NCBI GenBank assembly: GCA_041736625.1
Contig: JBGSTG010000032.1
Span: forward strand, 1-18,844
Length of the DNA stretch: 18,844 bases
Source: M3007 sp041736625
Lineage (GTDB): Bacteria; Bacteroidota; Bacteroidia; Chitinophagales; Saprospiraceae
Direction of reading: 5' to 3'
Both the position numbers and the translations under genes were made by a program. Below are positions 6,503 to 13,430 of the stretch, one piece after another. The notes beneath the pieces were generated by a model. That model was not told the origin of the DNA and did no database searches. It worked only from the letters and a program-made list of their open reading frames with translations. Each line of letters starts with the position of its first letter. The stretch's first letter is position 1.

Positions 6503-7432
6503 ATGGAAACGCTTCTGCAGGATTCGTTTTTTTATTGGGTGATCTGGTCGGTCGCTTCGCTGATCGGTGTGGTGCTGGGCTGGAGTCTGCGCTATTTGCT
6601 TTCAGAAAAGAAGGTGACCGTGGCGTTCGAACGCAGCGAGCAGGAGCGCAACGCGCTGGCGCGCCTGTACACCCAACTCAAACACCAGTACGACCTCCGG
6701 GAGGTCGATCTGAAGAAAAACGCCATTGAAGCCGCCCAACTGCGCAACCAGGTCAAGGAGTTCGACATGCACCGCGCCCTGCACGCCTCCGAGCGCCAGG
6801 CCGACGCCGAACGCATGGAAAAAATGGACGCGCGCGCCCAGCACCTGGTGGAAAAAACCGCCCTGCTCGAAGCCCGCCACCAGGGCCTGCGCGCCCAGAA
6901 TGCCCAGCTCGTGCAGGCCGTCACCCGCAAACAGGAAGAGATCAACGCCTGGAAAAACCTGCACCGCGACTTCGCCGCCATGCAGCGCCAACTGCGCACC
7001 TACGAAAAAGCCGCCAACACCCTCGACTACGAACGCCGCCAGTTGCTGGACCAACTCAACACCGCCCGACTGGAAATCGAAAACCTGCAACTCGACCTGC
7101 TGAACGCCGACAGACAATCCCGGCACCCCGAACCCGTCGCTCCGCCACCCCCGGCTACCCCGGTACCCCAACCCCACGCCGGCGAACGCGCCGCGCCGCG
7201 CATCAGCGACACGCGCCCCAACGCGCCGGACGACCTCAAAATCATCAACGGCATCTCCCCCTTCGCCGAACGCCGACTCAACGCGCTCGGCATCTACTCC
7301 TTCGACCAAATCAGCCGCTGGGACGACGCGGCCGTCGTGGCTGTCGCCAAATCGCTCGACATCAGCCCCGCCCATATCCTTCAGGACGACTGGGTGGGCC
7401 AGGCGCGGCATTTGCTGGAGCAGAGTTTGTAG
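6503..7432 (+). CDS. membrane-anchored coiled-coil protein with C-terminal helix-hairpin-helix-like domain
   Basis: A 309-residue protein whose function I do not know. Residues 9-33 form one transmembrane helix, so most of the chain should face the cytoplasm. Residues about 35-205 are charged, rich in E, K, R, Q, L and A, and look like a long coiled coil. A proline-rich linker (EPVAPPPPATPVPQP, 210-224) leads to a C-terminal module at about 243-305: DDLKIINGISPFAERRLNAL, then GIYSFDQISRW, then DDWVGQA. This resembles the HhH-like domain found at the C-terminus of some NADH dehydrogenase-associated and L21-associated proteins, where the hairpin usually reads GIGP; here it is GISP. Such modules may bind nucleic acid or protein. 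It has its own -7 box at 6474-6481, and a large palindrome region follows its stop. Confidence 0.8.
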   Translation: METLLQDSFFYWVIWSVASLIGVVLGWSLRYLLSEKKVTVAFERSEQERNALARLYTQLKHQYDLREVDLKKNAIEAAQLRNQVKEFDMHRALHASERQADAERMEKMDARAQHLVEKTALLEARHQGLRAQNAQLVQAVTRKQEEINAWKNLHRDFAAMQRQLRTYEKAANTLDYERRQLLDQLNTARLEIENLQLDLLNADRQSRHPEPVAPPPPATPVPQPHAGERAAPRISDTRPNAPDDLKIINGISPFAERRLNALGIYSFDQISRWDDAAVVAVAKSLDISPAHILQDDWVGQARHLLEQSL

Positions 7433-7827
7433 GGCTTTCGGTAGTCGGTCGTCGGTCGTCGGCCCGTGGGCTTTTGGTATTGGGAAATAGGTGGGTCCAG
7501 GCCTTTGTGTCTTCAAATTAAAGATTTTCGTGGCCTCGGAGAGGCCTAACGTTGGTAGAATACGTTCCCATAAATTTTTTGGGCCTCGGAGAGGCCTAAC
7601 GTTAAATCGCTGGTCGGTTTATCGAACAAACGTTAAGCCTCTCCGAGGCCCAATGAAAAACGCTTGGTTTTTCTACCAACGTTGGGCCTCTCCGAGGCCA
7701 TTTTGTGTCTAAGTTGATCCAATTCGGGCCCGAAATCATCCGCTTTATCTACTTTCCGTCAACAAACCCTAACAACAACCAAGCGCCCCAGCCGACAACC
7801 GACAGCCGACTACCGACAGCCGACAAC
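7433..7827. other. convergent intergenic region filled with inverted repeats
   Basis: This 395-bp stretch has no credible gene. It contains a GTCGG-rich repeat at its left end (7440-7462), the nested GGCCTCGGAGAGGCC palindrome at 7531-7700, and a longer reverse-oriented repeat of the GTCGG type at 7792-7828. GCCC-GT-GGGC followed by TTTT near 7462-7475 is at most a weak terminator for the upstream gene. Short open frames here only translate the repeats. Confidence 0.75.
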
Positions 7828-7828
7828 C
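7440..7828. repeat. GTCGG-type repeats flanking the palindrome in inverted orientation
   Basis: 7440-7462 reads GGTAGTCGGTCGTCGG followed by one more TCGTCGG. 7792-7828 carries the opposite orientation, built from units such as CCGACAACCGACAGCCGAC. The two arrays face each other and bracket the whole intergenic region. The right array runs to the stop codon of the T9SS gene, whose TAG lies at 7828-7830. These are simple degenerate units of 7-8 bases, not a CRISPR. Confidence 0.6.
7531..7700. repeat. 170-bp nested palindrome with four GGCCTCGGAGAGGCC copies
   Basis: The small palindrome GGCCTCGGAGAGGCC occurs at 7532-7546, 7582-7596, 7636-7650 (one base changed) and 7685-7699. The copies are nested: 7531-7560 pairs with 7671-7700 with one mismatch over 30 bases, and 7580-7603 pairs with 7629-7652 with one mismatch over 24 bases. 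The centre is 7604-7628. The element can fold either as one long two-stem hairpin or as four small ones. It sits between two convergent genes. No transposase is nearby. It is likely a REP-like or miniature mobile element and possibly a two-way terminator. Confidence 0.88.
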
Positions 7829-8925
7829 TACCGCCGCATCACCCGCACCACATGGCTCTCCCGCCCGTCCGTCAGGCGCAAGGCATACCAGCCTGCGGGC
7901 AGGTCGGTCAGGTCCACGTCAAATTGCCGGGTTTCTGCTTCCGTTGTGCCCAGGCGCACCTGGCGACCGCTTTGGTCGAACAGCGCCCACGTCAGGGCTT
8001 CACCCGAGCCTTGCGTCAGCGACACCTGCACCCGCCCGTCGGTGGGCACCGGCGACACCTGCACGGCCGCGAGTCCGCCGAACGCTACGGTGCGCACGGG
8101 ACTGAACGTGTAGCCGCCGTCGAAATCCACCTGCCGCAAACGATAATAGTTGGTGCCCGGCAGCGGCGCGCGGTCGGTGTAGCTGTAATCGCGGCGCTCC
8201 GCGCTGTTGCCCGCCCCGGGGATCGTGGCCAGTTCGGTGAACACCGCGCCGTTCGCACTGCGCTCCAGCAGGAAGTAGGCGTTGTTGGTTTCGGAGGCGG
8301 TGGACCAGTTTAGGGTGACGGTTTGGGATTGGGGGGTGGCGTTGAAGGTTAGTAGGGAGATGGGGAGGACGGCATCGGCCATCACCTCAAAGTCGTCAAT
8401 TCGATAGTTCCTGACTGCCGTATTGCAAGTACTATTATTGTCGGTAGTCCAGGAAAATCTAAAGCGCAAGTTCGACGTGCCCTCTGCACCTAGAGGCAGT
8501 GAAAAACTGTAAACTTGCCAAGTATCAAATGGCGCTGGGATATTAAATCCAGATATATCGTTGTAGTTTACACCGTCTGCACTCCAAGCAAGGGTGACAG
8601 GCAAAAGAAAATTTTCTGATCGCCTGTGATAAAAACTCAACTCCAGGCCAGTAGCACCATTAGTGTTTACCTGGCCCTGTAATGTAACTGTACGAAATTG
8701 ACCAGAAGGACCACAATTGGCCATAAACAAATTATTCGCACCCGAGCCAGGCGAATTAGCATTGTTTAACGTCTGCGTTGAACTACTCGAACTCGACCAG
8801 CCTCCAGGAAGAGCAGGAGGTGTCACAGCATCAAAATTTTGAAAATATAAAATTGTCTGGGCCTGCGTAATCCCTAAAAATGAAGCGACCAGAAATACGA
8901 CAAGTGTGGAGAGCCGAACTTGCAT
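7828..8925 (-). CDS. secreted protein with T9SS type A sorting domain
   Basis: A 365-residue cargo of the Bacteroidota type IX secretion system. Residues 1-23 are a signal peptide (LSTLVVFLVASFLGI, then TQAQ). Residues about 24-184 resemble a jelly-roll or MAM-like adhesion module (ILYFQNFD at the start, YRIDDFEVMAD at the end). Residues about 187-280 form the fibronectin-III-like linker often seen in these proteins (VTLNWSTASETNN, YYRLRQVDFDGGYTFS). Residues about 287-365 are the sorting domain: VSPVPTDGRVQVSL, then LFDQSGRQV, then LPAGWYALRL, ending VVRVMRR. ATG 8925 is chosen because it begins the signal peptide and the promoter lies over the extra codons of the longer frame. Base composition changes sharply near 8370: the adhesion half is AT-richer than the linker and sorting half. 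The ligand is unknown. Confidence 0.88.
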   Translation of the reverse strand: MQVRLSTLVVFLVASFLGITQAQTILYFQNFDAVTPPALPGGWSSSSSSTQTLNNANSPGSGANNLFMANCGPSGQFRTVTLQGQVNTNGATGLELSFYHRRSENFLLPVTLAWSADGVNYNDISGFNIPAPFDTWQVYSFSLPLGAEGTSNLRFRFSWTTDNNSTCNTAVRNYRIDDFEVMADAVLPISLLTFNATPQSQTVTLNWSTASETNNAYFLLERSANGAVFTELATIPGAGNSAERRDYSYTDRAPLPGTNYYRLRQVDFDGGYTFSPVRTVAFGGLAAVQVSPVPTDGRVQVSLTQGSGEALTWALFDQSGRQVRLGTTEAETRQFDVDLTDLPAGWYALRLTDGRESHVVRVMRR

Positions 8926-8951
8926 TGCCAATTTTGTATTTAATGAAAACA

Positions 8952-8983
8952 CAAATTTACCCACTAACATATACAGTCTCAAC
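8952..8983 (-). promoter_or_regulatory. Bacteroidota-type promoter of the T9SS cargo gene
   Basis: On the minus strand GTTG (8980-8983) is followed after 20 bases by TAAATTTG (8952-8959), an exact TAnnTTTG match with ideal spacing. It ends 26 bases before the ATG at 8925 and overlaps the first codons of a longer possible reading frame, so the longer frame is not the real start. Confidence 0.72.
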
Positions 8984-9120
8984 TGTTCAATATTAATTTT
9001 TCAAAACTTAACATTCCCCCTCCCCACCCAAGTTAAATAACAATAATTTCACCCCCCAACAACGTTCCTTCCCGATGCTTTAACAGACCTTTACGACCGA
9101 TATTTACGCAACACTACACC

Positions 9121-9852
9121 ATGAATCGAATTTTTCTCCTCTTAATCCTCCAATTGACCGTTTTTGTTACCGTCCACGCCCAGTACCGCTACAAGCGCAA
9201 CACCCATTACCTGGAGGCCGGCATCATGCTGGGCGGCACCCAGTACTCGGGCGATCTGGCGGAGAGCGACTGGGAGGTGAGCGAGACCAAGTTTGGTTTC
9301 GGGGGCTTTGTCCGGTACCACATTTTCAAGGATGTGATGGTGCGCGGGCAGCTGTACGCAGGCTACATAGCAGGCGACGACAAGAACTCGCCCGACCTCA
9401 AGGAGCGCAAGTTCCGTTTTTTCAGCCCCATCTACGAGGGCAGCCTGGTGATGGAGTATGTGCCGTTTGCGCTGGAGCACGTCACCAAAACGGGCATGCA
9501 CAACGCCTACTTCTCCCCGTTTATCTTCGGCGGCGTCGGGTACACCGCCGCCACCCGCATCGAGGTGGAATACTACGGCCCCGAAGACCAGGCAGACAAA
9601 TGGATCAAAGAACCCTTTCCGGAACAGGGCCTTTCCAAGAAAAACTTCCTCACCGTCCCTTTCGGATTCGGCATGCGCTTCGACTACTTCGAGCGCTTCA
9701 CCTTCGGCCTCGAAATCGGATGGCGCCCGGCTTTTTCCGACGACCTGGACGGGGTGTCCGTCAACGGCAACCCGGAGCTGAACGACTGGTACCACTTCTT
9801 TGGGCTTACGGCTTCGTATTTTATCAACCAGCCGTGGAAGCCGCTGCCTTGA
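9121..9852 (+). CDS. DUF6089-like outer-membrane beta-barrel protein
   Basis: A 243-residue protein predicted to be an eight-stranded-type barrel in the outer membrane. Residues 1-20 are a signal peptide (IFLLLILQLTVFVTVHA) followed by QYRYKRN. The mature protein begins THYLEAGIMLGGTQYSGDL, typical of the family's first strand. It continues with alternating aromatic strands such as FGFGGFVRYHIF, SPFIFGGVGYTA, VPFGFGMRFDYF and FGLEIGWRPAFSDDLDGVS. The pattern resembles DUF6089 proteins of Bacteroidota, whose role is unknown. The family name is from memory of the pattern. The start is the first ATG of the frame and begins the signal peptide directly. No exact TAnnTTTG box is seen upstream. A perfect 41-bp-arm hairpin lies just past the stop and probably ends transcription. 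Confidence 0.82.
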   Translation: MNRIFLLLILQLTVFVTVHAQYRYKRNTHYLEAGIMLGGTQYSGDLAESDWEVSETKFGFGGFVRYHIFKDVMVRGQLYAGYIAGDDKNSPDLKERKFRFFSPIYEGSLVMEYVPFALEHVTKTGMHNAYFSPFIFGGVGYTAATRIEVEYYGPEDQADKWIKEPFPEQGLSKKNFLTVPFGFGMRFDYFERFTFGLEIGWRPAFSDDLDGVSVNGNPELNDWYHFFGLTASYFINQPWKPLP

Positions 9853-9871
9853 TCCTGGGCGTTTTTGTTTG

Positions 9872-10020
9872 AAATAAACCGCAGTTTTTTTAATAAACCG
9901 CAGAGGACACGGAGGTCGCAGAGGAAGGCGCAGAGTGAAAAACCTCTGCGCCTTCCTCTGCGACCTCCGTGTCCTCTGCGGTTTTTTTTAAAACCAAAAC
10001 GGGGCCTCTGCGGTTTATTT
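9872..10020. repeat. nested hairpin element, perfect 41-bp arms, between convergent genes
   Basis: 9895-9935 and 9944-9984 are perfect inverted repeats of 41 bases with an 8-base loop. The arm begins AAACCGCAGAGGACACGG. An outer perfect 13-base pair (AAATAAACCGCAG at 9872-9884, reversed at 10008-10020) encloses it. T-runs follow the stem on both strands (9985-9989 on plus; the A-rich or T-rich left side on minus), as in a bidirectional terminator. The AACCGCAG and CGCAGAGG words recur within the arms. The element ends 7 bases before the pyk stop codon. The length and internal repetition suggest a dispersed genomic element rather than a simple terminator. Confidence 0.9.
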
Positions 10021-10027
10021 CCCCGGT

Positions 10028-11452
10028 TTACTCCACAATAGTCACCTTCAGCATATTCGTCCGGTGCCGCCGCTCCAAAGGCATGGAGCCGGTATTGACC
10101 ACGATGTCGCCGGTCTGCACGACGCCCGAGTTTTTCAGGATGGCGATGCAATCGTCGATGGTCTCGTCGGTGGTGCTGAACTTGTCGTAGTAAAAACACT
10201 CGACACCCCAGAGGAGGTTCATGGTGTTGAGGTTGTGCAGGCGGTCGCTGAAGACGTAGATGCGCGACTTGGGCCGGTAGCTGCTGACCTTATAAGCGGT
10301 GTATCCGGAGGTGGTGGTGCCCACGATCGCTTTGGCGTCGACCTCTTCGGCTACGCGGCAGGCGTTGAACACGACCACGTCGGAGAGGAAGGTGCGGGCT
10401 TTGGGTATCGGCACCGGCCTGCGCACTTGAATCTGGGGCCAGTATTGCTTTTCGGCTTCTTCGATGATGCGCGTCATGGCTTGCACCACGAGCACCGGGT
10501 GGTTGCCCACCGAGGTCTCCCCGCTGAGCATCACGGCGTCGGCGCCGTCGAGCACGGCATTAGCCACGTCGGTCACTTCGGCGCGGGTGGGCGACGGGTT
10601 GGTGATCATGCTCTCCATCATTTGGGTGGCGACGATCACCGGACGCGCGTACTGCAGGCAGAGTTGTATGATCTCTTTTTGAACGATGGGCAGACGCTCG
10701 ATGGGCATCTCCACGCCCAGGTCGCCCCGGGCCACCATGACGCCGTTGGTCACCTTCACAATCTCGCGCATGTTGAGGATCGCTTCCGGTTTTTCAATTT
10801 TGGCAATGATGCGCGCCGGGTGTTTGGCCTCGTCTATGTGTTGGCGCAGCTCGTTGATGTCTTCGGCACGCCGGACGAACGACAGCGCGATCCAGTTCAC
10901 GGGCTGGGTCAGGATAAATGCCAGGTCCTCCAGATCCTTTTCGGTCAGGCAAGGCAGCTTCACGTTGGTGTCGGGCAGGTTGACGCCTTTGTTGCTGCTG
11001 AGCACGCCGCCGTAGAGGCATTTCAACTTGACGGTATCCCGCTTGTTGGTTTCCAGCACTTCGAACACCAGCTTGCCGTCGTCCATCAGGATGCGCTCGC
11101 CCACTTCACAATCCTGGGCAAACGATTCGTACGACATGTAAATACGTTCCATGGTGCCGACAACGGGCTCGTTCACCAGCGTGATCACGTCGCCTGGGCT
11201 GAGCCGCAGGGCGTTGTCCTTGATCTGCCCGACCCGCAGCTTGGGGCCTTGCAAGTCGGCCAGAATGCTGATGTGCGTGTTGAGCTGGTGGTTGATCAAG
11301 CTGATGTAGTTGATCACCTTGAGGTGGTCTTCGTGCGTGCCGTGGCTGAAATTGAGCCGGAATACGTCGACGCCGGCCTCCACCAGGGCAAGCAGGTTTT
11401 CGAAGGAATTGCAGGCAGGACCGACGGTGGCGACGATTTTGGTGTTTTGCAT
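10028..11452 (-). CDS. pyk: pyruvate kinase
   Basis: A 474-residue glycolytic enzyme converting phosphoenolpyruvate and ADP to pyruvate and ATP. KIVATVGPACNS at 5-16 is the N-terminal signature, FRLNFSHG at 31-38 holds substrate-binding residues, and ADLQGPKLRVG at 65-75 follows. AKIEKPEA at 217-224 contains the catalytic lysine. MVARGDLGVEMP at 239-250 supplies metal ligands, and ATQMMESM then PTRAEVTDVANAV then DGADAVMLSGET (275-313) completes the barrel. The C-terminal domain (about 355-474) is intact. ATG 11452 starts where the family starts. In-frame ATGs at 11491 and 11518 lie downstream of the promoter at 11561-11592 and could add 13 or 22 residues. An ATG at 11584 lies inside the promoter and is excluded. 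It is transcribed away from acpP. Confidence 0.95.
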   Translation of the reverse strand: MQNTKIVATVGPACNSFENLLALVEAGVDVFRLNFSHGTHEDHLKVINYISLINHQLNTHISILADLQGPKLRVGQIKDNALRLSPGDVITLVNEPVVGTMERIYMSYESFAQDCEVGERILMDDGKLVFEVLETNKRDTVKLKCLYGGVLSSNKGVNLPDTNVKLPCLTEKDLEDLAFILTQPVNWIALSFVRRAEDINELRQHIDEAKHPARIIAKIEKPEAILNMREIVKVTNGVMVARGDLGVEMPIERLPIVQKEIIQLCLQYARPVIVATQMMESMITNPSPTRAEVTDVANAVLDGADAVMLSGETSVGNHPVLVVQAMTRIIEEAEKQYWPQIQVRRPVPIPKARTFLSDVVVFNACRVAEEVDAKAIVGTTTSGYTAYKVSSYRPKSRIYVFSDRLHNLNTMNLLWGVECFYYDKFSTTDETIDDCIAILKNSGVVQTGDIVVNTGSMPLERRHRTNMLKVTIVE

Positions 11453-11560
11453 GGGTAGTCCCTGGGTAGTGACGGGTCTGTTGATGGCCATCAGGGTAGA
11501 TGCTTCTGCGGGTGTCATGTGGGTAGCTTTCGTGTATGCTTTACAATAAGTAAGCAGGTA

Positions 11561-11592
11561 CAAATGTACAAAGAACCGTTGCATTGCGCAAT
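11561..11592 (-). promoter_or_regulatory. Bacteroidota-type promoter of pyk
   Basis: On the minus strand ATTG (11589-11592) is followed after 20 bases by TACATTTG (11561-11568), an exact TAnnTTTG match. It rules out the in-frame ATG at 11584, which lies within it, and leaves 11518, 11491 or 11452 as the pyk start. Confidence 0.68.
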
Positions 11593-11674
11593 ATTCGTCG
11601 GATTAAATAACGGATAAGATTGATACGGCATGAATTATTCCGCGCAAAAAGTTTTTTTTTCCCTCAAATCACCG

Positions 11675-11682
11675 TTCCTTTG
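11675..11682 (+). promoter_or_regulatory. likely -7 promoter element of acpP
   Basis: TTCCTTTG matches TAnnTTTG at all but the second base and is preceded by a T-run around the -33 position (11651-11660). The box ends 42 bases before the acpP ATG, in the 205-bp-or-longer divergent region shared with pyk. Confidence 0.45.
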
Positions 11683-11724
11683 CACTTCGAAAAATTCATT
11701 TTTTCACTTAAAGTTTAGCAAAAC

Positions 11725-11964
11725 ATGGCAACTGTAGCCGATCGCGTTAAAAAAATCATTGTCGAAAAGCTGGGAGTGGAAGAGACCGATGTAAAGCCCG
11801 AGGCCAATTTTATTCAGGATCTCGGCGCCGATTCGCTCGATACGGTGGAGCTGATCATGGAATTCGAAAAGGAATTCGATGTCTCCATCCCGGATGAGCA
11901 GGCCGAAAAAATCACGACGGTGGGCCAGGCCATTGATTACCTGGAAGCACAGATCAACGGATAA
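11725..11964 (+). CDS. acpP: acyl carrier protein
   Basis: A 79-residue acidic four-helix carrier for growing acyl chains in fatty-acid synthesis. DLGADSLDTVELIMEFE (32-48) holds the phosphopantetheine attachment site at Ser37, and the C-terminal TVGQAIDYLEAQING is standard. The length matches the family. It is followed by a strong hairpin and T-run at 12007-12050, so most transcripts probably end before fabF. This fits the high expression usually needed for the carrier. The gene order acpP, fabF, rnc is widespread in Bacteroidota. Confidence 0.97.
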   Translation: MATVADRVKKIIVEKLGVEETDVKPEANFIQDLGADSLDTVELIMEFEKEFDVSIPDEQAEKITTVGQAIDYLEAQING

Positions 11965-12006
11965 GATTTGTCAGCACCTGAGCCCGTTTGTTCCAACAAA
12001 CCTTTT

Positions 12007-12050
12007 CATGAGTCATTCTTCTTACCCGAAGGATGACTCATGCTGTTTTT
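12007..12050 (+). terminator. intrinsic terminator after acpP
   Basis: CATGAGTCAT (12007-12016) pairs perfectly with ATGACTCATG (12033-12042). The stem continues inward with CTTC and GAAG around the loop TTACCC. A T-run (12046-12050) follows three bases later. A smaller perfect hairpin, GTTTGTT-CC-AACAAAC, lies just upstream near 11985-12000. Confidence 0.8.
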
Positions 12051-12066
12051 ATTCCGAACGGCGTTT

Positions 12067-12098
12067 TCTGAAAACAAATTTTGATTTGCGTACATTTG
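12067..12098 (+). promoter_or_regulatory. Bacteroidota-type promoter of fabF
   Basis: TCTG (12067-12070) is followed after 20 bases by TACATTTG (12091-12098), an exact TAnnTTTG match with standard spacing. It sits between the acpP terminator and the fabF start at 12160, so fabF and rnc can be transcribed independently of acpP. Confidence 0.68.
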
Positions 12099-12106
12099 CA
12101 GACCAC

Positions 12107-12163
12107 ATGCTGTCCGACGTACGGCAGCAGGCAAACCAGTCAGTCTTAGCAAGCATCGTATGA
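12107..12163 (+). CDS. possible 18-codon leader peptide before fabF
   Basis: A short frame begins with ATG a few bases after the expected start of transcription and encodes MLSDVRQQANQSVLASIV. Its TGA stop overlaps the fabF ATG by four bases (ATGA). The arrangement would allow translational coupling or control of fabF. No peptide signature is recognised, and the overlap could be chance. Confidence 0.25.
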   Translation: MLSDVRQQANQSVLASIV

Positions 12164-13401
12164 AAAGAGTTGTAGTGACCGGGCTAGGCGTCCTGTCGCC
12201 TATTGGAAACGACCTCCCTTCTTACCTTGAAGGCCTCCGGAACGGCAAAAGCGGGGCCGCTCCCATCACGTTGTTCGACGCCACCCGATTCAAAACGCAA
12301 TTTGCCTGCGAACTGAAGGGGTTTGTGGCCGAAGAACACATGGACAAACGGGAGGCCCGTCGGATTGACCGATTCACCCAAATGGCCATGGTCGCCGCAG
12401 AACAGGCGATCCAGGACGCCGGTTTCGACCTCGAAGCGATCGACAAAGACCGCATCGGCGTGATCTGGGCGTCGGGTATCGGAGGGCTCAACACGCTGGA
12501 AAAAGAGATCGAAGAACACATTTTGGGAAACGGGGCGCCCAAACACAACCCCTTCCTGATCCCCAAAATGATCTCCGACATCGCCGCCGGCCAGATTTCC
12601 ATTCAATATGGCTTCCGCGGCATCAATTACTGCACGGTCTCGGCGTGCGCCTCCTCCTCCCATGCCCTGATGAACGCGTTCGACTACATTCGCCTGGGCA
12701 AAGCCGACGCCATCGTGTGCGGCGGATCGGAAGCGGCCATCACCAAAACCGGCGTGGGCGGCTTCAACTCCATGAAAGCCCTGAGTGAACGCAACGACGA
12801 CCCCGCTACCGCCTCGCGCCCCTTCGATAAAGACCGCGACGGGTTTGTGCTGGGCGAAGGCGCCGGCGCCCTCATCCTCGAAGATTACGAGCACGCCCGC
12901 AAAAGAGGCGCGCACATCCACGCCGAAATCGTGGGCGCCGCAGGCACCGCCGACGCCTACCACATCACCGCCCCCCACCCCGAAGGACTGGGGGTCATCA
13001 ACGTGATGCGCCTCGCCCTGCAGGAGGCCGGCATGAACCCCGAAGACATCGACTACATCAACGTGCACGGCACCTCCACCTCCCTGGGCGACGTGGCCGA
13101 GTTGAAAGCCATCCAACAGGTTTTCGGCGACCAGGCATACCGCCTCAACATCTCCTCCACCAAAAGCATGACCGGCCACCTCCTCGGAGCCGCCGGCGCC
13201 GTCGAAGCCCTGGCCTCCATCCTGGCCATGCAACACAGTTTCATTCCGCCAACCATCAATCACTTTACGGACGATCCGGAGATCGACCCCAAACTCAACC
13301 TCACGTTCAACACCGCCCAGGAGCGCACCGTCCGGGCCGTGTTGAGCAACACGTTCGGGTTTGGCGGCCACAACGCCTCGGTTATCCTCCGGAAATGGTG
13401 A
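12160..13401 (+). CDS. fabF: beta-ketoacyl-ACP synthase II
   Basis: A 413-residue condensing enzyme that extends acyl-ACP with malonyl-ACP in fatty-acid elongation, acting in the cytoplasm with the adjacent acpP product. The thiolase fold is complete. VSACASSSHAL holds the active-site Cys163, NVHGTSTSLGD holds His303, and TKSMTGHLLGAAGAVE holds His340. These positions match the E. coli FabF triad exactly. The C-terminal glycine loop NTFGFGGHNASVILRKW is present. The length is typical. rnc starts 29 bp downstream and has no promoter that I can see, so the two are probably co-transcribed. A KAS I or polyketide-type synthase is unlikely given the acpP neighbour and full-length conservation. Confidence 0.97.
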   Translation: MKRVVVTGLGVLSPIGNDLPSYLEGLRNGKSGAAPITLFDATRFKTQFACELKGFVAEEHMDKREARRIDRFTQMAMVAAEQAIQDAGFDLEAIDKDRIGVIWASGIGGLNTLEKEIEEHILGNGAPKHNPFLIPKMISDIAAGQISIQYGFRGINYCTVSACASSSHALMNAFDYIRLGKADAIVCGGSEAAITKTGVGGFNSMKALSERNDDPATASRPFDKDRDGFVLGEGAGALILEDYEHARKRGAHIHAEIVGAAGTADAYHITAPHPEGLGVINVMRLALQEAGMNPEDIDYINVHGTSTSLGDVAELKAIQQVFGDQAYRLNISSTKSMTGHLLGAAGAVEALASILAMQHSFIPPTINHFTDDPEIDPKLNLTFNTAQERTVRAVLSNTFGFGGHNASVILRKW

Positions 13402-13430
13402 CCATATACGTACCAAACCGCTGACACTCC

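Noticed and set aside
7531..7700. Possible tRNA or riboswitch
   Set aside because: The stems are nested palindromes with no cloverleaf, CCA-proximal stem or recognisable aptamer core, and the region lies at gene ends instead of a 5' leader.
7705..8313. 202-codon plus-strand frame at the T9SS gene end
   Set aside because: It translates the GTCGG-type repeat and then the antisense of the sorting domain.
9895..9984. Simple rho-independent terminator
   Set aside because: It may act as one, but the 41-bp perfect arms plus outer repeats exceed a terminator, so I list it as a repeat element.
10064..11458. 464-codon plus-strand frame opposite pyk
   Set aside because: It mirrors an intact pyruvate kinase; its own translation is His/Val/Gly-rich and motif-free.
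12184..13416. 410-codon antisense frame opposite fabF
   Set aside because: Shadow of a fully conserved FabF with an exact catalytic triad.
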